64,000 nucleotides of DNA from Wenxinia saemankumensis (GCF_900141735.1 NZ_FQYO01000002.1:62001-126000); one strand, 5' to 3'; shown: positions 38,645-50,924, numbered from the stretch's first letter. Notes: generated from the sequence alone by a model not told the origin. Translations and numbers: made by a program.

Positions 38645-39445
38645 ATGGACGAGATCGCGACAGCGGGGCTGCTGCTGCTGGGCTGCGGCAGGATGGGCGG
38701 GGCGATGCTGGCCGGCTGGCTGGACCGGGGCCTGCCCCGGGCATCGGTCTGGGTGATCGACCCCGACCCGTCGGACTGGCTCTCCGGTCTCGGCGTACAT
38801 CTGAACGAGGGCGTGCCGGAGGCGCCGGCCGTCGCGCTGATCGCGGTGAAGCCCCAGATGATGGGCGATGCGCTGCCGGCCGTGGCGGCGCTGGGCGGGG
38901 GCGGCACGCTGGTGATCTCGGTCGCGGCCGGCACGCCGATCTCCGCCTTCGAGGCGGCGTTCGGGGCGGGCACGCCCATCGTGCGGGCGATGCCGAACAC
39001 CCCGGCCGCCGTGGGGCGGGGGATCACGGCCATCGTCGGCAATGCCGCCGCCTCCGACACCGATCTCGGCCGCGCCGAGACGCTGCTGAGCGCCGTGGGG
39101 CAGGTCGTCCGGCTGGAGGACGAGGGCCAGATGGACGCCGTCACCGGCGTCTCGGGGTCCGGCCCCGCCTACGTGTTCCACATGATCGAGGCGCTGACCG
39201 CCGCCGCCGAGGCCGAGGGTCTGCCCCCCGCCCTCGCCGCGCGGCTGGCGCAGGCGACCGTGGCCGGGGCGGGCGCTCTGGCCGAAGGGTCGCAGGACAG
39301 CCCCGCGCAGCTGCGCGTCAACGTCACCTCGCCGAACGGCACCACCCAGGCGGGGCTCGAGGTGCTGATGGCTGAATTGCCGGACCTGATGCGCCGGACC
39401 GTGTCTGCCGCGTCGCGCAGGAGCCGCGAGCTGCGCAATGGCTGA
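38645..39445 (+). CDS. proC: pyrroline-5-carboxylate reductase
   Basis: Last step of proline synthesis. 266 residues. Rossmann site LLLLGCGRMGGAMLAGWL, VRAMPNTPAAVGRGITAIVG, the substrate loop VTGVSGSGPAYVFHMIEALTAAAE, and the end GTTQAGLEVLMAELPDLMRRTVSAASRRSREL. ATG at 38645. Overlaps the next gene by eight bases; first of a three-gene unit. Confidence 0.97.
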   Translation: MDEIATAGLLLLGCGRMGGAMLAGWLDRGLPRASVWVIDPDPSDWLSGLGVHLNEGVPEAPAVALIAVKPQMMGDALPAVAALGGGGTLVISVAAGTPISAFEAAFGAGTPIVRAMPNTPAAVGRGITAIVGNAAASDTDLGRAETLLSAVGQVVRLEDEGQMDAVTGVSGSGPAYVFHMIEALTAAAEAEGLPPALAARLAQATVAGAGALAEGSQDSPAQLRVNVTSPNGTTQAGLEVLMAELPDLMRRTVSAASRRSRELRNG

Positions 39446-39776
39446 CATCACCTTCGACGACTTCCTGAAGATCGAGATCAGCGTCGGCACGGTGATCCGC
39501 GCCGAACCCTTCCCCGAGGCCCGCAGGCCCGCGATCAAGATGTGGATCGATTTCGGCCCCGCGATCGGCGAGCGGAAGACCTCTGCCCAGGTGACGGCGC
39601 ATTACGATCCCGAGGGGCTGGTGGGAAAGCAGGTGATGGCGGTGACGAATTTCCCGCCGCGCCAGATCGGCAGGTTCATGTCCGAGGTCCTGGTCCTCGG
39701 CCTGTCGGACGGGGAAGGGGGGATCGTGCTGATCGGCCCCGACCGGCCCGTCGCCAACGGGGAAAGGATGCATTGA
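39438..39776 (+). CDS. tRNA-binding protein, CsaA-like
   Basis: 112 residues, a stand-alone tRNA-binding OB fold of the EMAP/CsaA type: DFLKIEISVGTVIRAEPFPEARRPAIKMWIDFG, then GKQVMAVTNFPPRQIGRFMSEVLVLGLSD. CsaA-like proteins bind tRNA and have been reported as secretion chaperones in Bacillus; the role here is unknown. Overlaps proC by eight bases and joins the next gene as TGATG. Confidence 0.9.
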   Translation: MADITFDDFLKIEISVGTVIRAEPFPEARRPAIKMWIDFGPAIGERKTSAQVTAHYDPEGLVGKQVMAVTNFPPRQIGRFMSEVLVLGLSDGEGGIVLIGPDRPVANGERMH

Positions 39777-40723
39777 TGCGAGTGCTGATCACGCGGCAAT
39801 TCGACGCGCAGGTCATGGCGCGCGCGGCGGAGGCGTTCGAGACCGTGGCGCTGGAGGGCGGCGCGCTGGACGAGGCCGCGATCGCCGACGCGCTCGTCAC
39901 CTACGACGCGATCATGGGCACGGTGGGGGATGCCTTCACCGCCGGCGCCTTTGCCGGGGCGGGGGACGACCTGCGCTGCGGGATGATCGCCAACGTGGCG
40001 GTGGGCCACAACCATATCGATCTGGACGCGGCCAGGGCGGCCGGGGTGCTTGTGTCGAACACGCCGGACGTGCTGACCGACGCGACCGCCGATATCGGCT
40101 GGACGCTGCTTCTGTCCGCCGCGCGCCGCGCGGGCGAGGGGGAGCGGCTGGTCCGGTCCGGCCGCTGGGGCGGCTTCGCGCAGGACATGCTGGGGCTCCA
40201 GGTCACCGGCAAGACGCTCGGCATCGTCGGCATGGGCCGGATCGGTCAGGCGGTGGCGAAGCGCGGGCGGCTCGGCTTCGACATGGAGGTGCTGTTCCAC
40301 AACCGCTCGCGCAAGGAGGTGCCGGGCGCGCGGCAGGTGGAGAGCCTCGAGGCGCTGATGGCTGCCGCGGATTTCGTCGTCGTCACGGTCCCCGGCGGGG
40401 CCGGGACACGAGGGCTGATCGGGCCGGAGGCCATCGCGCCGATGAAGCCGACCGGCATCCTCGTCAACATCGCCCGCGGCGAGGTGGTGGACGAGACCGC
40501 GCTGATCGAGGCGCTGGAGGAGGGCCGCATCGCCGGGGCCGGCCTCGACGTCTACGAGAACGAACCGGACGTGCCCGAACGGTTGCGGGCGCTGGAGAAC
40601 GCGGTGCTGCTGCCGCATCTGGGCTCGGCCACGATCGAGACGCGGCGGGCCATGGGGATGATGGCGCTGGACAACCTGATCGCCTACGCCGAGGGGCGCC
40701 CGCCGCCTCAGGCGCTGGCCTGA
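39776..40723 (+). CDS. D-isomer 2-hydroxyacid dehydrogenase (glyoxylate/hydroxypyruvate reductase-like)
   Basis: 315 residues. NAD(P)-binding motif LGIVGMGRIGQAVAKRGRLGF; catalytic Arg in NIARGEVVDETAL, Glu in GLDVYENEP and His in LLPHLGSATIE. The protein resembles glyoxylate reductase/D-glycerate dehydrogenase; the exact substrate cannot be fixed. ATG at 39776 overlaps the stop of the tRNA-binding gene. A hairpin follows. Confidence 0.92.
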   Translation: MRVLITRQFDAQVMARAAEAFETVALEGGALDEAAIADALVTYDAIMGTVGDAFTAGAFAGAGDDLRCGMIANVAVGHNHIDLDAARAAGVLVSNTPDVLTDATADIGWTLLLSAARRAGEGERLVRSGRWGGFAQDMLGLQVTGKTLGIVGMGRIGQAVAKRGRLGFDMEVLFHNRSRKEVPGARQVESLEALMAAADFVVVTVPGGAGTRGLIGPEAIAPMKPTGILVNIARGEVVDETALIEALEEGRIAGAGLDVYENEPDVPERLRALENAVLLPHLGSATIETRRAMGMMALDNLIAYAEGRPPPQALA

Positions 40724-40728
40724 GAACC

Positions 40729-40751
40729 GGTCCGGGGCTTCTCCCCGGACC
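40729..40751 (+). terminator. hairpin after the proC operon
   Basis: GGTCCGGGG (40729-40737) / CCCCGGACC (40743-40751), loop CTTCT, five bases after the stop. No T-tract. Confidence 0.55.
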
Positions 40752-40849
40752 CGCCGGCCGACGCTCCCCGCTGCGCGGGATCGCCCCGCCCGCCGTCCCG
40801 CATCGGCGCGTCCCCCGGACCGGCATCCCTCCGGCCGGCCGGTCGCCGC

Positions 40850-40871
40850 GGTATTTGCGACCCTGCGAAGG
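40850..40871 (+). repeat. dispersed repeat R, copy 2
   Basis: GGTATTTGCGACCCTGCGAAGG, identical to copy 1. The upstream GGTCGCCGC and CGGCATCCC are shared with copy 3 at 58360, so homology extends about 30 bases leftwards. Confidence 0.8.
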
Positions 40872-40940
40872 GGGGAGGTCGGCGCATCGTGCGGGGGGCG
40901 CGCATCGTCCGGGGCGCGGAGCGGCCACGGCGGCAGGCGG

Positions 40941-41519
40941 TCACGCCCCCATCGCGTCCCGCCAGTGCCGGCGGCAGAGCGGGACGTAGCGGTCGTTGCC
41001 GCCGATCTCCACCTGGTCGCCGGTCCGCGCGACGCTGCCGTCGGGCAGGCGGCGCACGACCATGGTCGCCTTGCGCCCGCAATGACAGATCGTGCGCACC
41101 TCGCGCATCTCGTCCGCCAGCGCCAGCAGGGCGGCCGAGCCGGGGAAGAGCTGGCCGCGGAAATCGGTGCGCAGCCCGTAGGCCATGACCGGGACGCCGA
41201 GATCGTCGACCGCGCGGGCGAGCTGCCAGACCTGCGGCTCGGTCAGGAACTGCGCCTCGTCGACGAAGGCGCAGGCGAGGTCGGACCGGTTTTGGCGGGC
41301 GGAGATCATCGCGAAGAGATCGTCCTGCGGGCCATAGGTCTGGGCCGGCTGGCCGATGCCGATCCGGCTGGCGATCCGCCCCTCGCCGGCACGGGTGTCG
41401 AGCCGGGCTGTCAGCAGCTGCACCCCCATGCCCCGCTCGACATAGTTGTGCGCCGCCTGCAGGAGCAGCGTCGACTTGCCGGCGTTCATCGTCGAGTAGT
41501 TGAAGTGCAGCTTGGCCAT
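40941..41519 (-). CDS. tdk: thymidine kinase
   Basis: Salvages thymidine to dTMP. 192 residues. P-loop FNYSTMNAGKSTLLL (residues 6-20), DEAQFLTEPQVWQLAR, the lasso/FRGQLFPGSAALLALAD segment, and a zinc site ICHCGRK plus C..RHW near the end (usual four-Cys set partly His). ATG at 41519. Alone; reading away from the 41520-41928 gap. Confidence 0.95.
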   Translation of the reverse strand: MAKLHFNYSTMNAGKSTLLLQAAHNYVERGMGVQLLTARLDTRAGEGRIASRIGIGQPAQTYGPQDDLFAMISARQNRSDLACAFVDEAQFLTEPQVWQLARAVDDLGVPVMAYGLRTDFRGQLFPGSAALLALADEMREVRTICHCGRKATMVVRRLPDGSVARTGDQVEIGGNDRYVPLCRRHWRDAMGA

Positions 41520-41626
41520 GATGCGGCTCTATCGCGCCGACATGCCGGAGGCGCAAGGGTCGGGCCCGGGAGGCCGGTGTGCGGGGGCGGTGCGGGACCG
41601 GGAATTGGCCGGGAGGGGGGCGGCGA

Positions 41627-41656
41627 ACCCCCCCGCGGCCATGGCCGCGGGGGGGT
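41627..41656. repeat. perfect 30-bp palindrome
   Basis: ACCCCCCCGCGGCC-AT-GGCCGCGGGGGGGT, self-complementary over all 30 bases. It may form a cruciform or RNA hairpin upstream of tdk. Confidence 0.85.
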
Positions 41657-41725
41657 CACTCGTGACGCCGGGCGCCGCACGCGGCGCCGCCCGCGACGCC
41701 ATCGCCCGGGGCCCGCCCCGGGTCA

Positions 41726-41739
41726 TTGCTCTGCATCAA
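41726..41739. promoter_or_regulatory. candidate FNR/FnrL box
   Basis: TTGCT-CTGC-ATCAA, nine of ten positions of TTGAT-N4-ATCAA. About 207 bases upstream of tdk and 190 bases from the carB stop. Confidence 0.35.
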
Positions 41740-41889
41740 GTTCCCGCAACGTCACCCGAAGGAAAACGTGCATTGCCGCAACTCGGCCGGGGGCCGGGCC
41801 GTGGGTCCTGTCGACCGGCAGGCGGGGGCGAGGCGCCCCCCGACGCCGAACGCCAACCCGCGGGCGGCCCCGTCCGCGGGGTAACGGGG

Positions 41890-41921
41890 AGGGGCCGCTT
41901 CACTGGACCGGGGCGGCCCCT
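41890..41921 (-). terminator. hairpin after carB
   Basis: AGGGGCCGC (41890-41898) / GCGGCCCCT (41913-41921). On the minus strand it starts eight bases after the carB stop and is followed by CCCCGTT. Confidence 0.6.
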
Positions 41922-41928
41922 CTAGTCG

Positions 41929-45303
<3,375 letters not shown>

Positions 45304-45362
45304 CGGGGAACCTCGGGTCAGGGGCGAAAATCCCGCCGCTTATAGACCCGGGAAGGGGGGCT

Positions 45363-46589
45363 TCAACCCCCGCCGTCGGCCGGGGAGGCGTCCGGCCGGG
45401 TGAGGTAGTCCCGCACCTTCGGCACCTGGCCCTTCGACGCCTCCAGCTGGACCTGGAACACGACGTTCCGGCCCCAGAAGAACGACCCGCCCGCCGATTC
45501 GAGGTAGTAGCGCCACATCCGCACGAACCGCTCGTCGTACAGGGCGCGCGCCTCGTCCTCGCGTGCGGCGAAACGGTCGGCCCAGCGGCGCAGCGTGTGG
45601 CCGTAATGGTCGCGCAGCACCTCGATGTCGGTGATCGGGATGTCGGCCTTCTCGATCGCGGCCACCATCTCGGAGAGCGAGGGCAGGTAGCCGCCGGGGA
45701 AGATGTAGCGCCGCACCCATTCGCCCGTGGCCTGCGGCTTGCCCATCACCCCGATCGTGTGGACGAGGGCCACGCCGTCGGGTGCCAGCAGGCGGCGCAC
45801 CGTGTCGAAATAGGTCCGGTATTGCGGCAGGCCGACATGCTCGAACATGCCGACCGAGACGATGCGGTCGAAGTGGCCCGTCAGCTCGCGGTAATCCATG
45901 AGGCGGATGTCGATGCGCCCCGCTAGCCCGGCCTCCCGCGCCCGCTCGGTCGCCATGCGGTGCTGCTCGGTCGAGAGGGTGATGCCCACCACGTCGCAGC
46001 CGTACTCCCGGGCCAGCGTCAGCGCCATGCCGCCCCAGCCGCAGCCGATGTCGAGGACGCGCATCCCCGGCCGCAGGCACAGCTTGCGGGCGACGTGGTG
46101 CTTCTTCGCCTCCTGCGCGGCGTCGAGGCTCATCCCCTCGTCCGGGAAATAGGCGCAGGAATACTGCCGGTCCGCGTCGAGGAAGAGATCGTAGAGCGCG
46201 GAGGACAGGTCGTAGTGATGCGCGACGTTGGACCGGGCGCTGGCGAGGCGGTTGTGGCGCCAGAACTTCTGCGCCGGCGTCAGGACGAGATCCCAGGCCC
46301 GCATCACCCGCGGCAGGTGCCCGGCGCGCTGGTTGCGCAGCGCCACGCGGAAGAAATCGGCGAGCGTGCCGCGTTCCACCGTCCAGCCCTCGTCGACATA
46401 GCCCTCCCCGAGGGCGAGCTCGGGCTGGGTGAGGATGCGGCGCAGCAGCGCGGGATCGTGGATCGCGATGGCGATGGGGGCGGGCCGCTCGGGGCCGTAG
46501 CGGTGCAGCGTTCCGTCCGGATAGCGCACCTCCATCCCCTCGAGATGGATCAGATGCGTCAGGGCACGGTGCAGGAGATCAGCCCACAT
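45363..46589 (-). CDS. cfa: cyclopropane-fatty-acyl-phospholipid synthase
   Basis: Methylates cis double bonds of membrane lipid acyl chains using SAM. 408 residues from the ATG at 46589 (MWADLLHRAL); a GTG at 46613 would add eight residues and neither start has a clear ribosome-binding site. N-terminal lipid-binding part, then NVAHHYDLSSALYDLFLDADRQYSCAYF, the SAM motif VLDIGCGWGGMALTLAREYG, VSVGMFEHVGLPQYRTYF and RRYIFPGGYLPSLSEM. Typical of membrane adaptation to stress. Divergent from aspS. Confidence 0.95.
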   Translation of the reverse strand: MWADLLHRALTHLIHLEGMEVRYPDGTLHRYGPERPAPIAIAIHDPALLRRILTQPELALGEGYVDEGWTVERGTLADFFRVALRNQRAGHLPRVMRAWDLVLTPAQKFWRHNRLASARSNVAHHYDLSSALYDLFLDADRQYSCAYFPDEGMSLDAAQEAKKHHVARKLCLRPGMRVLDIGCGWGGMALTLAREYGCDVVGITLSTEQHRMATERAREAGLAGRIDIRLMDYRELTGHFDRIVSVGMFEHVGLPQYRTYFDTVRRLLAPDGVALVHTIGVMGKPQATGEWVRRYIFPGGYLPSLSEMVAAIEKADIPITDIEVLRDHYGHTLRRWADRFAAREDEARALYDERFVRMWRYYLESAGGSFFWGRNVVFQVQLEASKGQVPKVRDYLTRPDASPADGGG

Positions 46590-46753
46590 GATCGTCGTCC
46601 GGGTCGTGGTCACGTCTTCGTCAGGAAGGCCACGGTAGGCGGCGCGCGCCGTCTGACCAGCCCCGGGCGTCCCGCCGCTTGACTTCCCGCCCCCTGCGCG
46701 ATGTATCGGCGGCGCCTTCCGCCCCCTCGCGGAACCCCCGAAGGAGACGCCCG

Positions 46754-48532
46754 ATGCATCGCTACCGCACCCATACCTGCGCCGGGCTCGACGCCTCGAA
46801 CGTGGGCGAGAGCGTCCGCCTGTCGGGCTGGGTCCACCGCGTGCGCGACCACGGCGGCATCCTCTTCATCGACCTGCGCGACACCTACGGGATGACGCAG
46901 GTGCTGTGCGATCCTGACAGCGCCGCCTTCGCCGAGGTCGAGAAGGTGCGCGCCGAATGGTGCATCCGCATCGACGGCGAGGTGAAGGCGCGCGATCCCG
47001 AGCTGGTGAACCCCAAGATCCCCACGGGCGAGATCGAGGTCTTCGTCCGCGGCATCGAGGTGCTGGGCCAGGCGAAGGAGCTGCCGCTCCAGGTCTTCGG
47101 CGACCAGGAATACCCCGAGGAGACGCGCCTGCGGCACCGCTATCTCGACCTGCGGCGCGAGGCGATGCAGCGCAACATGACCCTGCGCTCGAACGTCGTG
47201 CGGTCGATCCGGCAGCGGATGTGGGACCAGGAGTTCCGCGAGTTCCAGACCCCGATCATCACCGCCAGTTCCCCCGAGGGCGCGCGCGACTTCCTCGTCC
47301 CGTCGCGCCTGCACCCCGGAAAGTTCTACGCGCTGCCGCAGGCGCCGCAGCAGTTCAAGCAGCTGCTGATGGTGTCGGGCTTCGACCGCTACTTCCAGAT
47401 CGCGCCCTGCTTCCGCGACGAGGATCCGCGCGCCGACCGCTCGCCCACCGATTTCTACCAGCTTGACATGGAGATGTCCTTCGTCGAGCAGCAGGACGTG
47501 TTCGACACGATCCAGCCGGTGATCCAGGGCGTCTTCGAGGAGTTCGGCGGCGGCCGGAGGGTCGATGCCGACTGGCCGCAGATCAGCTACGCGGATGCCG
47601 CGCTCTGGTACGGCACCGACAAGCCGGACCTGCGGAACCCGATCAGGATGCAGGACGTGTCCGAGCATTTCCGCGGCTCGGGCTTCGCCATCTTCGCCAG
47701 GCTGCTGGAGCAGGAGGGGACGCAGATCCGCGCCATTCCCGCGCCCACGGGGGGCAGCCGCAAGTTCTGCGACCGGATGAACGCCTTCGCCCAGAAGGAA
47801 GGGCTGCCGGGGATGGGCTACATCTTCTGGCGCGAGGTCGACGGCGCGATGGAGGCCGCCGGTCCGCTGGCCAAGAACATCGGACCCGAGCGGACCGAGG
47901 CGATCCGCCAGCAGCTCGGCCTCGGCGTCGGCGACGCGGCCTTCTTCCTCGGCGGCAAGCCGTCCGCGTTCGAGCGGGTGGCGGGCAAGGCGCGCACGGT
48001 GATCGGCGACGAGCTGGGGCTGACCGAGACGGACCGCTTCGCCTTCGCCTGGATCGTCGACTTCCCGATCTACGAGAAGGATCCCGAGACCGGCGAGATC
48101 GACTTCGAGCACAACCCCTTCTCGATGCCGCAGGGCGGGATGGAGGCGCTGCAGGGCGACCCGCTGGCGGTGAAGGGCTTCCAGTACGACCTGGCCTGCA
48201 ACGGCTACGAGCTGGTCTCGGGCGCGATCCGCAACCACAAGCCCGAGGTGATGCTCAAGGCGTTCGAGATCGCGGGCTACGGCGAGGAGGAGGTGAAGAA
48301 GCGCTTCGGCGGCCTCTTCACCGCGTTCCAGTACGGCGCCCCGCCGCATGGCGGCTGCGCCGCCGGGATCGACCGGATCGTCATGTTGCTGGCCGACGAG
48401 GAGAACATCCGCGAGGTCATCCTCTTCCCGATGAACCAGCGGGCCGAGGACCTGATGATGGGTGCCCCGTCCGAGCCGACCAATGCCCAGCTGCGCGAGC
48501 TCAGCCTGCGCGTCCTGCCGGCAGAGAGCTGA
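46754..48532 (+). CDS. aspS: aspartyl-tRNA synthetase (probably Asp/Asn-tRNA)
   Basis: 592 residues. OB-fold anticodon domain (1-110) with [21 protein letters not shown]; class II motif 2 [24 protein letters not shown], bacterial insertion domain about 290-420, and motif 3 [14 protein letters not shown]. The RDHGG sequence (not RDLGS as in E. coli) is the signature I associate with non-discriminating AspRS that also charges tRNA-Asn, which fits an alphaproteobacterium that uses GatCAB; this last point is inference. AAGGAG precedes the ATG. Confidence 0.98.
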   Translation: MHRYRTHTCAGLDASNVGESVRLSGWVHRVRDHGGILFIDLRDTYGMTQVLCDPDSAAFAEVEKVRAEWCIRIDGEVKARDPELVNPKIPTGEIEVFVRGIEVLGQAKELPLQVFGDQEYPEETRLRHRYLDLRREAMQRNMTLRSNVVRSIRQRMWDQEFREFQTPIITASSPEGARDFLVPSRLHPGKFYALPQAPQQFKQLLMVSGFDRYFQIAPCFRDEDPRADRSPTDFYQLDMEMSFVEQQDVFDTIQPVIQGVFEEFGGGRRVDADWPQISYADAALWYGTDKPDLRNPIRMQDVSEHFRGSGFAIFARLLEQEGTQIRAIPAPTGGSRKFCDRMNAFAQKEGLPGMGYIFWREVDGAMEAAGPLAKNIGPERTEAIRQQLGLGVGDAAFFLGGKPSAFERVAGKARTVIGDELGLTETDRFAFAWIVDFPIYEKDPETGEIDFEHNPFSMPQGGMEALQGDPLAVKGFQYDLACNGYELVSGAIRNHKPEVMLKAFEIAGYGEEEVKKRFGGLFTAFQYGAPPHGGCAAGIDRIVMLLADEENIREVILFPMNQRAEDLMMGAPSEPTNAQLRELSLRVLPAES

Positions 48533-48646
48533 GCCGGGACGGCGGCCTGTCCGCCAGCCGGCCGTGATCGCGGGGACGGGGCCCGGGGGAACCGGGGCGC
48601 GGCCTCGCGGCGTTGGCCCGGTGAGCCGACCGGGAAAGGACATGTC

Positions 48647-48712
48647 ATGCGCCGACTCATCAAGTATTTCGCGATCTTCAAGCTGATCCGCCGGTTCATG
48701 CGGCGCGCCTGA
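48647..48712 (+). CDS. 21-residue cationic amphipathic micro-ORF
   Basis: Reads MRRLIKYFAIFKLIRRFMRR then A and TGA. Eight Arg/Lys at positions 2, 3, 6, 12, 15, 16, 19 and 20 with hydrophobic residues between them would give a strongly amphipathic helix. GGAAAGGA lies seven bases upstream of the ATG. I do not know a matching family; it could be a membrane-surface micropeptide. It lies between aspS and a convergent response regulator gene. Confidence 0.5.
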   Translation: MRRLIKYFAIFKLIRRFMRRA

Positions 48713-48727
48713 CGCGCGGCCCCGCGG

Positions 48728-49402
48728 TCAGAGCTCGACGCGGTCGTCGAGGCGCCGGGCCACCAGGCGCGCCAGATCCCGGCGGGAGCTGTCGGAGCCG
48801 GCGGCGCCCGAAAGCCTGTCGGCCCCGCGCGCCAGCGGGCCGTCCCCCGACGCCCGTGCGAGCGATCCCAGGAACTGCGCGGCATAGGCGACGTTGCCAT
48901 CCTCCTCCACCAGCAGCATTTCCGCGCGGGCGAGGTCGTCGCGCAGAGACGGTCCCTCGGCCCCGACAGCCAGGGCCGGCCCGTCGGAGGTCGCGCCGGC
49001 CCCCAGCAGCGCGACGAAGCCCGCGAAGGTCGGGCCCGGCTTCGTCAGGAACCCGTCCGCCCCTGCCTGCAGAGCAGCCGCCCGGGCGCCGGGATCGGCC
49101 GACAGGCCGAGGAGGATGCCGATCCGGGGTCGCGCAGCGTGAAGTTCGGCGATCAATTCGGCCCCCGTCCCGTCGGGCAAGCCCATGTCAACGACGACGG
49201 CGCCCGGCCGGTAGACGCAGAGATGCCGCCGCGCCGCGGCCAGGGAATCGGCCCGCCGGATCCGCGCCCCGGCCCGCTGGCAGAAGAGGCGGATGCCGTC
49301 CGCGGCGTGTCGACTGTCCTCGACGAGCAGCAGGGTGAGCCCGGCGAGCGGCCTGTCCGGTGCGGCCGGCCGCCCCCCGCCCATGTGATCGATCCCGTTC
49401 AT
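48728..49402 (-). CDS. response regulator, receiver plus unknown C-terminal part
   Basis: 224 residues. A receiver domain (about residues 20-140) with intact key residues: LLLVEDSRH (acidic pair), VVVDMGLPDGTG (phospho-acceptor Asp), LGLSAD (Ser/Thr position) and FLTKPG (Lys). The remaining 85 residues (LRDDLARAEMLLVEEDGNVAYAAQFLGSLARASG and beyond) match no output domain I know. No DNA-binding motif seen. Alone, no kinase nearby. Confidence 0.88.
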   Translation of the reverse strand: MNGIDHMGGGRPAAPDRPLAGLTLLLVEDSRHAADGIRLFCQRAGARIRRADSLAAARRHLCVYRPGAVVVDMGLPDGTGAELIAELHAARPRIGILLGLSADPGARAAALQAGADGFLTKPGPTFAGFVALLGAGATSDGPALAVGAEGPSLRDDLARAEMLLVEEDGNVAYAAQFLGSLARASGDGPLARGADRLSGAAGSDSSRRDLARLVARRLDDRVEL

Positions 49403-49540
49403 CGCGTGCCTCCTGCGTGGTGCCTTCCCCCCCCTGGGCCGATCCTGCGCCGGGTCCGCTGAACGGGGCCTTAACGTCGCACCCGATTGATCGTCGGCGC
49501 GTCAGGCGGGATAAGCGGCCCGCCCGGACCGGAGGGACGC

Positions 49541-49945
49541 ATGATCGGCCGCCTCAACCATATCGCCATCGCCGTGCCCGACCTCGCCGCCGCCGCTGCC
49601 CGCTATGCCGGGCCGCTCGGGGCCCGGGTCGGCGTGCCGCAGGACCTGCCGGAGCACGGCGTCACCGTGATCTTCGTCGATCTGCCGAACACCAGGGTCG
49701 AGCTGCTGCACCCCCTGGGCGCGGGCTCCCCGATCGCCGGTTTCCTGCAGAGGAACCCCAACGGCGGGATCCACCATGTCTGCTACGAGGTGGACGACAT
49801 CCATGCCGCGCGCGACCGTCTCGCGGGGGAGGGGGCGCGGATCCTCGGCGACGGAACCCCCCGGATCGGGGCCCATGGCAAGCCGGTGCTGTTCCTCCAC
49901 CCCGGGGATTTCGACGGCACCCTCATCGAACTGGAGCAGGCATGA
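49541..49945 (+). CDS. mce: methylmalonyl-CoA epimerase
   Basis: Interconverts (R)- and (S)-methylmalonyl-CoA in propionyl-CoA use. 134 residues, VOC fold. Metal ligands in LNHIAIAVPDL (His), GGIHHVCYEVDDI (His) and LIELEQ (Glu); GVTVIFVDLPNTRVELLHPLG is characteristic. The ATG at 49541 has GGAGGG eight bases upstream. ATGA overlap with the DUF1467 gene, a common pair in Rhodobacteraceae. Confidence 0.96.
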   Translation: MIGRLNHIAIAVPDLAAAAARYAGPLGARVGVPQDLPEHGVTVIFVDLPNTRVELLHPLGAGSPIAGFLQRNPNGGIHHVCYEVDDIHAARDRLAGEGARILGDGTPRIGAHGKPVLFLHPGDFDGTLIELEQA

Positions 49946-50238
49946 CCATCACCGCCGCCGCCGTCCTCTACGCCGTGTGCTGGTGGATGACCTTCCTCGT
50001 CGTGCTGCCCCTGCGGCTCGAGACGCAGGGCGACCGGGGCGAGATCGTCCCCGGCACCCACGCCTCGGCGCCCGAGAACGCGAATATCGGCCGCAAGGCG
50101 AAGGTGACGACGCTCTGGGCCACGGGGATCTGGGTCGTGCTGGCCGGGATCATCCTGTCGGGCTGGATCGGGGTGCGCGACATCGACTGGTTCGGCATCA
50201 TGGACCCGCCCCGGGCGGAGCTCGCTCCGGCGGGCTAG
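49942..50238 (+). CDS. DUF1467 membrane protein
   Basis: 98 residues, two membrane helices (about 5-24 and 62-80) with VCWWMTFLVVLPLRLETQGDRGEIVPGTHASAPENANIGRKAK between them, the DUF1467 signature. Function unknown. Starts inside the mce stop (ATGA). Its TAG overlaps the TAG of the convergent gene in a shared CTAG (50235-50238). Confidence 0.92.
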   Translation: MTITAAAVLYAVCWWMTFLVVLPLRLETQGDRGEIVPGTHASAPENANIGRKAKVTTLWATGIWVVLAGIILSGWIGVRDIDWFGIMDPPRAELAPAG

Positions 50239-50924
50239 CGGCCCGCCACCCGGTGGTAGAGATGGGTGAAGGTCGCCGCGCCCAGCACCGGCACCAGCAG
50301 GTTGACCAGCGGGATCGACAGCGGCACGCACATCAGGATGCCGGCCGCCCAGATCCGTCCCATATGCCGCCGCCGCAGGGCCGCGGCGCCGTCCCGTCCC
50401 TCGCGGCGCATCGCGGCGACCTGGAAGTATTCCCGCCCCAGCAGGAACCCGTTCAGCCCGTAGAAGATCGGCAAGGCGGCGATGGGGAAGAACAGGTACA
50501 GCGCCAGCGCCACGATGTTCGCCACGATCAGCAGGCCGAGGAAGCTGAGCGTGTCCTGCAGCCCCTGTACGAAGCCCACGCGCGGCGGGACCGGCAGATG
50601 CGGGTAATGCACGTCCTCCACCGCCTGCGCCACGTCGTCGAGGAACAGCGAGGTGATGGCCGAGGCGACGGGCACCATCAGGAACATCGACAGGACCAGC
50701 ATCAGGAAGAGCGATCCCCAGGAGAGCAGGTCGCCCAGCCAGGTGACCTGCCCGACGCCCGGCAGCTCCACCCCCTCGGGGTCGAGCCAGTCGATCAGCC
50801 AGAGCAGGCCCGCATAGGCCCCGACGAGCAGCGCAACCGACAGGCCGATCCCGATCCACAGGACCCGGCGGAAGCGCGGATCCCCGATCTGGGCCAGCGC
50901 CCGCGCGAAATCGACAAGGATCAC
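50235..50924 (-). CDS. EI24 domain membrane protein (CysZ-like)
   Basis: 229 residues with several membrane helices. Signature ASAITSLFLDDVAQAVEDVHYP and FFPIAALPIFYGLNGFLLGREYFQVAAMRR are typical of the EI24/CysZ family of the alphaproteobacterial form. CysZ is a sulfate transporter in E. coli; no sulfate gene is near, so the role is open. GTG at 50924 in a GTGA overlap with the nitroreductase gene, so coupled. Confidence 0.88.
   Translation of the reverse strand: MILVDFARALAQIGDPRFRRVLWIGIGLSVALLVGAYAGLLWLIDWLDPEGVELPGVGQVTWLGDLLSWGSLFLMLVLSMFLMVPVASAITSLFLDDVAQAVEDVHYPHLPVPPRVGFVQGLQDTLSFLGLLIVANIVALALYLFFPIAALPIFYGLNGFLLGREYFQVAAMRREGRDGAAALRRRHMGRIWAAGILMCVPLSIPLVNLLVPVLGAATFTHLYHRVAGR

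Larger units (their letters stand above)
41520..41928. other. 409-base gap with palindromes and an FNR-like box
   Basis: Contains a perfect 30-bp palindrome (41627-41656), an FNR-like box (41726-41739) and the carB terminator hairpin. I see no convincing gene; a plus-strand frame from GTG at 41769 (after AAGGA) would give 38 Arg/Pro/Ala-rich residues and is probably chance. Confidence 0.6.

Noticed and set aside
41769..41885. 38-codon plus-strand frame after AAGGA and the FNR-like box
   Set aside because: Arg/Pro/Ala-rich translation with GTG start and no sign of coding constraint.
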